Shown here one piece after another: positions 1 through 6,900 of a DNA stretch of 30,757 nt; the first letter of the stretch is position 1; every line of letters begins with the position of its first letter. The stretch is taken from positions 1 through 30,757 of IMG/VR virus record IMGVR_UViG_3300025769_000531, one strand, 5' to 3'. The notes below the pieces were generated by a model. It did not search any database, was not told the origin of the DNA, and saw only the letters and a program-made list of their open reading frames with translations. The position numbers were made by a program, and so were the translations under genes. The stretch is from a virus.

Positions 1-1
1 A

Positions 2-703
2 AGGCTGTCAGCCGCAGGAGAAGTGCAAGGAACTGTAAGCGGTTCTGCTGTTGCGGCTTTTAATAGACTTAGCAGTGACGGAGAAATTGCATCTTTTTGG
101 AAGGACACAAGCCAAGTCGGTAGTATTGCAAGCAACAACGGAAATAGACTTGCTATAGGCTCTTCAGATACGGGCTTGTTGTTTGTTCAAGACGCTGATG
201 ACATTATTCCTTTTAGCATGTCTGGCGGTTCAGGACGTGATGCCGCTATTGACTTAGGGCAATCTGGCAACCGCTTCAAAGACGGTCACTTTAGCGGAAA
301 CATCAATGCTAATACCTTTACGGCAATTGACGGTGTATACATCGGCGGCACAGGCTTTGCCAATAAGCTAGACGACTACGAAGAAGGGACGTTTACTCCT
401 GCGCTTGGAGGAACGTGGACAACTAACCCTACAAATTTATCTGGTCGGTATATAAAAGTTGGCAATTTCGTTTGGATAGAAGCAAAAATGACTGGAGGAG
501 CTAAAGCATCTTCTGTGTCAGGTTATTTAACTGGCCTTCCTTTCTCTACTAATAACAGCTTTGGGGGTACTGGCTCTGTTGTAGATTCAGCCGTTATTGG
601 ACATGGCTCTTGTCTTTTTCAAAATACAGATAGAATCTGGCTTACAGATACAGCTTTTGGGACAGGCACTGTTTATATAAGTGGAGGCTATGAAGTAGCC
701 TAA
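2..703 (+). CDS. Tail fibre / receptor-binding-like protein, C-terminal part (cut by left edge)
   Basis: The reading frame is open to the left edge, reading RLSAAGE before the first GTG at base 23. That GTG is therefore probably internal and the gene starts outside the window. The visible 233 residues are rich in Gly, Ser, Thr and Asn. They contain DLGQSGNRFKDGHFSG, the 'xLGxxxxRwkdxxxsg' segment common near the C-terminal ends of phage tail fibres and tail-associated structural proteins. EEGTFTPALGGTW then begins a beta-rich C-terminal domain ending in GGYEVA. The likely role is host recognition at the virion tail. No chaperone or autoproteolysis motif was recognised. The fibre-like assignment rests on segment style and position, not on a recognised catalytic motif. 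Confidence 0.7.
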   Translation, partial: RLSAAGEVQGTVSGSAVAAFNRLSSDGEIASFWKDTSQVGSIASNNGNRLAIGSSDTGLLFVQDADDIIPFSMSGGSGRDAAIDLGQSGNRFKDGHFSGNINANTFTAIDGVYIGGTGFANKLDDYEEGTFTPALGGTWTTNPTNLSGRYIKVGNFVWIEAKMTGGAKASSVSGYLTGLPFSTNNSFGGTGSVVDSAVIGHGSCLFQNTDRIWLTDTAFGTGTVYISGGYEVA

Positions 704-706
704 TTA

Positions 707-726
707 TCTCAAGTGGACTCTTGAGA
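707..726. other. Perfect 7-bp hairpin after the fibre gene
   Basis: TCTCAAG and CTTGAGA form a perfect 7-bp stem around the 6-base loop TGGACT, three bases after the fibre stop codon. No T-run follows, so it is not a classical intrinsic terminator. A processing site or mRNA 3'-end stabiliser is possible. It lies 20 bases before the next start codon, just upstream of its AAAGGAG ribosome-binding site. Confidence 0.45.
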
Positions 727-746
727 CGGACTAAAGGAGAAAGACA

Positions 747-974
747 ATGGCATTAACTAAAAGCGTAACAGCAGACAAAGTAGAAGTAGTTACTACTCAG
801 GACGAGGACGGCAACGACGTAACCTCTGTTCAAGTACGGACTGCTACTAAGGTACTCGAAGACGGCGCTGTAATTTCACAGTCGTATCACCGTCATGTAA
901 TTCAATCAGGTGACGACTACTCATCTGAACCCGCTAACGTACAGGCTATTTGTGTAGCCGCATTTGGAGACTAA
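747..974 (+). CDS. Small conserved-type phage protein next to the tail fibre
   Basis: A 75-residue protein with a clear ribosome-binding site (AAAGGAG, 7 bases before ATG). It starts MALTKSVTADKVEVV and contains VQVRTATKVLEDG and SYHRHVIQSGDD. Small proteins of this style commonly follow tail-fibre genes in marine phages, but I know no assigned function. It is acidic and probably beta-rich, with no signal peptide or membrane segment. It is followed three bases later by the next gene, suggesting co-translation of a fibre-associated pair. A fibre cap, chaperone or minor tail protein would be guesses from position only. Confidence 0.75.
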   Translation: MALTKSVTADKVEVVTTQDEDGNDVTSVQVRTATKVLEDGAVISQSYHRHVIQSGDDYSSEPANVQAICVAAFGD

Positions 975-977
975 GAC

Positions 978-1283
978 ATGGCTACATGGACTATCGCAAA
1001 CCTTGAGCGTAACTTGGCAGACGGCGGTGTAACCGTTGCACACTGGCGTGTTACTGAATCTGAAACTGTTGGTGACGACACATTTACTGCCTCTGCATAC
1101 GGCACTGTAGGCTTTACACCTGACGCTGATGCTTCTGACTTTGTTGCTTACGACAGCCTGACAGAAGAAGTTGTTATGGGCTGGGTACACGCAGAGGTAG
1201 ATCAAGATGCTACTGAAGCGGCACTGACGGCTAACATTGCGGCTCAGAAGAACCCTGTGTCTGCTGATGGCATGCCTTGGTAA
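978..1283 (+). CDS. Small tail-region protein of unknown function
   Basis: A 101-residue acidic protein starting MATWTIANLERNLADGGV and containing TVAHWRVTESETVGDD and MGWVHAEVD. It ends in NPVSADGMPW; a short C-terminal 'P-x-x-P-W'-like end is typical of this small marine-phage family, which usually lies beside tail-fibre genes. No catalytic motif is visible. The ATG follows the previous stop codon by three bases and has no strong Shine-Dalgarno of its own, so translation probably depends on the upstream gene. Function unknown; a virion or fibre accessory role is inferred from the neighbourhood. Confidence 0.75.
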   Translation: MATWTIANLERNLADGGVTVAHWRVTESETVGDDTFTASAYGTVGFTPDADASDFVAYDSLTEEVVMGWVHAEVDQDATEAALTANIAAQKNPVSADGMPW

Positions 1284-1286
1284 ATT

Positions 1287-1964
1287 ATGCGTTATTGGCT
1301 GTTGTTTGCGTTGATGACTTTATCGCTGTCAGGGTTTGCCCAGACTAGAGAGCAAGTTGAAGTCGAAGGTGAGGTAGAAATAGAAGGAGTGCCTTCTGAA
1401 CTACCAGATAACAGCCAAGAAGGTGATTTAAATACTAACACGCAAGTAGGTGGCAACAATACTTCTGGAAGCTACAACACCAACAAAACTTATAACGGTG
1501 CAGGCTCAAGCGGTATGCCAGTAAACACAGCAATCAGTCCTAGTCTTATGTCTAATGGATCTGAAAGCTGTCTCCAAAGCACTACAGGAGGCCTACAGCT
1601 TTTAAGTGTTGGTGTGTCTTCAGGTAAATACACACAAGATGTTGAGTGTAATCGCCGTAGAGACGCAATAACTTTGAGCAACATGGGTATGAAAGTAGCA
1701 GCTGTATCGCTAATGTGTCAAAACCCAAACGTATGGAGGGCTATGTTTATGTCTGCTACGCCTTGTCCGATTGTTCGGTCAGGCAAGTTAGTAGTTGGCA
1801 AGAATGCATTACTTGAAATAAAACAGAATCCTGAGTTGCATATTACTGATTACTTAGACAACAAAAATCTTTACGATAGCTTACTAGGAGTAGGTACGAA
1901 TGAATCAACTGAGGTTGAAAGCACTATTAGCGTCTCTGATCGTTTCCGCACCAGCGTACAGTAA
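1287..1964 (+). CDS. Secreted protein with signal peptide, unknown function
   Basis: A 225-residue protein with a classical signal peptide: MRYW, a hydrophobic core LLFALMTLSLSG, then a likely cleavage after GFA near residue 18. The mature part opens with an acidic Glu/Val segment (residues 22-36). An Asn/Thr/Gly/Ser-rich low-complexity stretch follows (about 46-80). A globular region then has four cysteines (C95, C121, C144, C160) that could form two disulfides in the periplasm. The motif VECNRRRDAITLSNMGMK stands out. No enzyme family was recognised. Its last 65 bases overlap the next gene in another frame. It is the first of five consecutive envelope-directed proteins; candidate roles (lysis aid, superinfection control, adhesion) are inference only. 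Confidence 0.7.
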   Translation: MRYWLLFALMTLSLSGFAQTREQVEVEGEVEIEGVPSELPDNSQEGDLNTNTQVGGNNTSGSYNTNKTYNGAGSSGMPVNTAISPSLMSNGSESCLQSTTGGLQLLSVGVSSGKYTQDVECNRRRDAITLSNMGMKVAAVSLMCQNPNVWRAMFMSATPCPIVRSGKLVVGKNALLEIKQNPELHITDYLDNKNLYDSLLGVGTNESTEVESTISVSDRFRTSVQ

Positions 1965-2739
1965 CGAAATTGATAACCTAGTAAACGCATCTCAGTCTAT
2001 TCGAGATAGTTTTAAGTATGGTATTCAAGCCGTTGGTGGTATGCAGTCTTTTGCGCCTCAAGGAAAAATAGCTCCTACAGGCACAGTAGAAGGCGGTAAG
2101 ATTAGTTACGATCAATCTGATGCATACAATCAAGCTCTAACAGCAGTACAAAACACAGTTTATACATACAATCCGGGCGCACAAGAATACTTCGACAATC
2201 AAGCCGACCAAGCTATGAACGAAGTAAATACAGCAGTAGATGCGTTTGTACAAGCCAGCCAAGCTGTAATTGAAGTCGTTGTTGTAAATCAAATGGCTCA
2301 AGATGCTCAAAATGCTGGTGATGAGCGTGGTGCTATGGCACTTCAAGAGTACATAGAAGCAAATGACGTTGTATTATCAAATGCAGAAGTAGATTTTTAC
2401 AATGAGTCTTTAGAAAATGTTGAGTCATCTGCACAGGTTGCAGCAGCTTATTTTGCTGTAGCCAACGATGAAGAGCTAGTAGCCACAGCAGATGAAATGG
2501 CCTACGAAATAAACGTAACCTATCAAGAAGCTGCTTCGTCATTTTTTGATGCTGCTACACAAGCCGTATGGATTTCGTTTGATGGTGGTACAACTATACA
2601 GGGTTTAGCGCTTGATGGATACTTTGTAACTGTTGAGTCTATTCTTGTTGAGGGCGAACAAACAGACTTCTTCAGGACTTCCCCCGAAGGTGGTTGTTGG
2701 TTTGCTTCAGACTATGAGGCTTGTATTAATGGCGCTTGA
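1900..2739 (+). CDS. Secreted Ala-rich helical protein with signal peptide, unknown
   Basis: A 279-residue protein whose start has an AGGAG site nine bases upstream (1886-1890), even though the start lies 65 bases inside the preceding gene. MNQLRLKALLASLIVSAPAYS is a signal peptide with cleavage near residue 21. The mature protein is acidic, Ala/Gln/Asn/Val-rich and mostly helical in character (for example NQADQAMNEVNTAVDAF and AMALQEYIEANDVVLSNAE). A short C-terminal domain carries two cysteines (EGGCWFASDYEACING). No family was recognised. The sequence looks like an exported helical-bundle protein. It overlaps the next start by 11 bases, so the three genes are probably translationally coupled. 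Confidence 0.7.
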   Translation: MNQLRLKALLASLIVSAPAYSNEIDNLVNASQSIRDSFKYGIQAVGGMQSFAPQGKIAPTGTVEGGKISYDQSDAYNQALTAVQNTVYTYNPGAQEYFDNQADQAMNEVNTAVDAFVQASQAVIEVVVVNQMAQDAQNAGDERGAMALQEYIEANDVVLSNAEVDFYNESLENVESSAQVAAAYFAVANDEELVATADEMAYEINVTYQEAASSFFDAATQAVWISFDGGTTIQGLALDGYFVTVESILVEGEQTDFFRTSPEGGCWFASDYEACINGA

Positions 2740-3259
2740 TGATTTAGAACTAAACATAGGCGGTCAGTCGTTTAAGGGTGTTTACGTCGCAGTAGTTGTT
2801 TCTTTTGCATCAACTATTGCTGGAGGAATCTGGGCAACCAGTGAGTTCTTTAGTCGCTTAGAAGCCCAAGAAGCCGCTGTACAAGACGCTGGAGTTACTG
2901 CTAAAACTTTAGAGGCTAGGTTCGAAGATTTGCGTGAGAGTCAGTCTACAGCCTTACAAGGCTACGAAGTAATTATATCTAATATGCAACAAAGCCTTGA
3001 AGACAATGATGTAGCAAGTTTACAAGGAAAGTTAGCTGAATTAGGTACTAACCTCGAAGCCATTATGAAAGCACAACAGGACTTACTAGACTTACGAGAC
3101 CGTGTAGCTGCTGTAGAAAAAAGTAATTCAGAATCTGTGCTTAAAGTAGAGAACAGAGTTGAGTCGCTAAAAGACACAAATGAGCGTCTAAAGCGTATAC
3201 AAAAAGAAATAGACGATCTATGGCTTGGCCTAGATTCTTTAGCGAACCCACTAGGATAA
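2729..3259 (+). CDS. Membrane-anchored coiled-coil protein (spanin- or sheath-like position)
   Basis: I place the start at ATG 2729 (MALDDLELNIGG), with GAGG nine bases upstream and an 11-base overlap with the preceding stop. Earlier in-frame ATGs at 2633 and 2714 lie deeper in the upstream gene. The 176-residue product has one hydrophobic segment at about residues 18-40 (VYVAVVVSFASTIAGGIW). The rest is a long charged coiled coil (LEARFEDLRESQ, LGTNLEAIMKAQQDLLDL, VENRVESLKDTNERLKRI). An N-in, single-span, coiled-coil ectodomain protein beside a holin is reminiscent of inner-membrane spanins. No partner outer-membrane lipoprotein is adjacent, so the spanin idea is weak. Confidence 0.7.
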   Translation: MALDDLELNIGGQSFKGVYVAVVVSFASTIAGGIWATSEFFSRLEAQEAAVQDAGVTAKTLEARFEDLRESQSTALQGYEVIISNMQQSLEDNDVASLQGKLAELGTNLEAIMKAQQDLLDLRDRVAAVEKSNSESVLKVENRVESLKDTNERLKRIQKEIDDLWLGLDSLANPLG

Positions 3260-3265
3260 AACAGC

Positions 3266-3451
3266 ATGTCAAAGACTGAAGAACTCTTAGCACGTATCGA
3301 AGGCCATGAAAAAGAATGTGCTGTTCGTTATGAAATGATTCAACGACAGTTAGATTCTGGTGTAAAGCGCTTTGATAAGCTAGAAAGAATGGTCATGTCT
3401 ATTTATCCATTTATTATAGCAAGTATTGTTTTTGCGGAGTATTTTCGATGA
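3266..3451 (+). CDS. Small single-span membrane protein with coiled coil
   Basis: A 61-residue protein. Residues 1-43 form a charged helix (MSKTEELLARIEGHEKEC, QRQLDSGVKRFDKLER). A hydrophobic segment (MSIYPFIIASIVFAEYF) ends the protein at residue 60. This is the shape of many small phage membrane accessory proteins. It sits six bases after the preceding coiled-coil gene, and its stop overlaps the holin ATG by four bases (ATGA-type coupling), so it is likely made with the holin. A holin regulator or antiholin is possible from position but no motif proves it. Confidence 0.7.
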   Translation: MSKTEELLARIEGHEKECAVRYEMIQRQLDSGVKRFDKLERMVMSIYPFIIASIVFAEYFR

Positions 3452-3924
3452 AGTTTGATGCAATTAAAGGGATATTGGGCGAAATAGCCCCTACGATTGG
3501 AACAGCCCTTGGTGGCCCTGTTGGTGGTGCAGCAGCAAGCATGTTAGCAGATGTGTTGGGATGTGATCCTACGCCACAAAAAATTGAAAAGGCTCTTGCA
3601 CAAGCTACGCCAGAACAACTGGCAGAAATTAAAAAAGCAGAACTAGACTTCGAAGTTCGCATGAAGGAACTAGAAGTAGACGTGTTTGCTTTAGAAACAA
3701 AAGATACGCAACATGCTAGAGATTCATTTAAAGAAGATTGGACTGCACGAGCTATTGCACTTGTTTCTGTTGCGCTTTTTGGTGGATACATTCTTTTAGT
3801 AACAATACAACCGCCAGATGCGAATGACGACGGTATTGTAAATCTTGTATTAGGCTACCTTGGAGGCATCGTGTCTTCTGTAGTTAGCTTTTACTTTGGC
3901 GCTAGTAAGTCAGGGTCTAAGTAA
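3448..3924 (+). CDS. Holin of the 3TM (GTA-type) family
   Basis: A 158-residue protein matching the pattern of the 'holin of 3TMs, for gene-transfer release' family. A Gly/Ala-rich amphipathic N-terminus (ILGEIAPTIGTALGGPVGG, residues 10-28) comes first. The segment ATPEQLAEIKKAELDFEVRM (53-72) and a charged helix follow. DSFKEDWTARAIA leads into two membrane segments (about 101-120 and 129-152) split by a short acidic turn QPPDANDDG. These proteins permeabilise the inner membrane late in infection so that endolysin reaches the wall. Here it lies about 12.9 kb upstream of the lysozyme gene, an unusual separation. The start is fixed by the ATGA overlap with the preceding gene. Confidence 0.8.
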   Translation: MKFDAIKGILGEIAPTIGTALGGPVGGAAASMLADVLGCDPTPQKIEKALAQATPEQLAEIKKAELDFEVRMKELEVDVFALETKDTQHARDSFKEDWTARAIALVSVALFGGYILLVTIQPPDANDDGIVNLVLGYLGGIVSSVVSFYFGASKSGSK

Positions 3925-3949
3925 AAGACCTATAAGGGAGAAGTAAGAA

Positions 3950-6900
3950 ATGTCGAAGAAAAGACAGACACGAAATTCTAAAAAGTTTAAAAAGGCTGCT
4001 GCGTCTAAAAGAGCTAGAGCGCCGATGCAGAAAGGCGGACGTACTCCAAAATATGGTGACGTTGTAGAAAGAGATGGAAAGTTTTTTGAGTTTACTCCTG
4101 TTGGATATAGGGCTACTAATAAAGCCCCATCTACTAAAAGCAGTGCGCCTGCCAAACAAGCGCCTATTAAACAAGCACCAAGGCGTCCTGCTGGTCAAAC
4201 TGACGGAATTAATCCTAATCCTGTGGCTGATATTAAAATGGTAACTCAGCCAGTAAAGCCTACGCTTTCAGGGCCGATGCCAGCGCCTGCTGGTCAAACA
4301 ACTGGAATTAATCCTAATCCTATGGCAGGCATTCCTACAAAACAACCGCCTACTCGAACTACTGCTGGTCCTAAGCGTCCTCCTGATATAGGAACGCCTC
4401 GTCCTGAGCCAAGACCTACTGGAGTGTCAACACGCCCAGACAACACAGAAGGTCAGTTGCCAGAGTTTACAGGTACTGTTCCAAACCTAGCAGAAACAGG
4501 TCGAGTTTTTCAACCTACTACAACTACAAGAACTCCTACTGGTGATGACGGCGCTCAACTTCCTCCCGGCGACGATACTACACAAGCTAGGCCTGCAAAT
4601 GTTGCAGAGGCTAGGGCGCAACAACAAGGCGCTACTGCTGAAACTTTTCCAGATAGAGCAAACTATACTACAGATGATGAATATCAATCTGCCGTTCAAG
4701 AATATTTTGCAAATAATCCAATAGATTATTCAAACATTGGTGGCGGTAACATTGTTTCAGGCGGTGGACTTCAATCTGGACTCCCTTCACAAGCCCCAAT
4801 AGATCTTGAAATTAATCTTCCTGATCGTCCAGACTTGCCACAGATTACTCCTGAAGATGTGGCTTATGGTCCAGACTCTATGGTCTATGAGATGGCTGAT
4901 ACAGGTGATGCAAGAGCTACTTCAGCACGGGCAACTACAGCACGAGCACAAGCAGATGCAACTGCTGCACAAGCTGCTACGCCTCAACAAGTTCAAGCAG
5001 CACAAATGGAAGCTGCTATAGCTGAAGGCATTGCGCCCGGAGAAGGCGTAACAGGTCGAGTAAGTGAAGAGGCTATTGCAAGAGTTGATGAAGGTACTAT
5101 TACTCAACCGGCTGTTGCGGCTCAAAGAGATGCGGCTGCAGAACAAGCTGCAAGAGCAGTGGCTGCACAAAGGCCTGAGGCTCGTGATTATGCGGAAGCT
5201 GCTACAAGTGGAACTACTATTGAAGTAGAAGACATCGAAGGTCCAGCAGTTGTTACACGCGAAGGCGCTACAGTCTCAAAATCTGAAGTAGAGCGATTAG
5301 GTCAAATAGCGCAAGGACGTGGTGTAGATCTTCAAGATCTTCCAGAATACAAAGATGTAATTCAAAAGCGTATAGCTCAACAAGGTGAAGCAGCTACTGC
5401 TGAGTATCGATCACGTCTTGAAGAGGCTCCACAGGCTGAAGCAGCACAGGCAAGATTTGAAGGTGTTGATGTTACACCGCAAGGAAGGGCAGCAAGAATC
5501 GCTGATGTTCCAGAGCTAACAGCAGCTCAAAGAACTGCGGCACAAGCTGAAGAAGTTATGGCTCCTGATGCAGCGCAGATGGGCGATGTGGCTGAAGCAG
5601 TAACACAAGAGCGACAAGCCATTACTGCAGAAAAGCTAGAAGAAATGGCTGCATCTCAAACAGATCTTTCACAACTTGGAGACTTTAGTTTAGCTCAAAG
5701 ACGAACAGCACAGTCTGCTGAAGCTGCTACAGGCGTAGCCGCACAGTTAGGTGTTGCGCCAGAGTCTATCGCGGCTCAAGCTGCATATGTTGCTGCAGGT
5801 CAAATTCCTATTGAAGAAGCAGCAAACATTGATGACATTCCAGAGTTTCAAGTAGCTGCTCAACGAACTGCACCAGTAGGTGAGGCTGCTCAAGCTATTG
5901 CATCTCAATTAGGTGAAGCGCCTGCTGTAGATCTTGAAGGCCGTGAAGCTATTCTTGGAGAAGCGCCAAAGGGTAATGCATCTCAAATTGGTGGTATTCC
6001 AACAGCACAAGCTGCACAAATGCAGGCAGTTACTGGTAAAGCCCGTAAGATGGCTGCTGCAGATATGGCGCGAGTTACTGTGGGACTTCCCGAAGAAGTA
6101 ACCGCTGTTGTTATGGAAGACCCTGCAACCGTTGAAGCACAGTTAGATAATGCACCTCAAGAAGTTACAGCAGCTGTTGCAGCACTACCAGAAGAAGCGC
6201 TTGTATCTACACAGATGGAAGGCCTTCTCGCTGGTATGGAAGATGGCGAAGTTCCAATGTGGGCACGACCAGCTGTAGACGCAATCAACGCACAGATGGC
6301 TTCAAGAGGCCTTAGTACGTCCACTGTTGGACGAGATGCGTTATTCAATGCAATCATCCAGAGTGCGCTTCCAATGGCTCAGAGCAACGCTCAAGCCCTT
6401 CAGCAACGTGCTACTCAAAACCTTAACAATCAACAGCAAGCAAATCTTCAGCAGTCTAAGCAGATTGCTCAACAGCGTTTGGCAAATCTTTCAAACAAGC
6501 AAACAGCTGCGTCTCAGACAGCACAAATGGCACAGCAAGTTAACATCAAACAGTCTGAGTTTCAACAACAGGCTGAGATGGCAACTGCCCAACAGCGCGA
6601 ACAAGCACGTTTAACTGAAGCTCAGTTTGCACAGCAAAGGGCACAGCAGACTTCACAGCAACAGCAACAAGCAGCTTTACAGAACTTGTCTGCTGGTCAG
6701 CAAATGGATCTTGCTAACCTTCAAGCTATTAATGCTTCTGCGACTCAAAATCTTAACGCAGAGCAACAGGCTCGTCTTGCGTCTTATCAGGCTCAAGTCA
6801 ATCGTACTATGCGTCAAGCGGACCTTCAACAAGACATGGACAAGGCGAACTTAAGTGCTTCGCTTCAGGTTGAGATGTCTAACCTAAACAATCAGAATCT

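Noticed and set aside
2633-2728. Earlier start for the membrane coiled-coil gene
   Set aside because: It would add a 32-residue segment deep in the upstream gene; ATG 2729 has a GAGG site and a normal short overlap.
3414-3791. 125-codon minus-strand frame opposite the 3TM holin
   Set aside because: The plus-strand frame has a recognisable holin family pattern and exact overlaps with neighbours; the antisense frame has neither.
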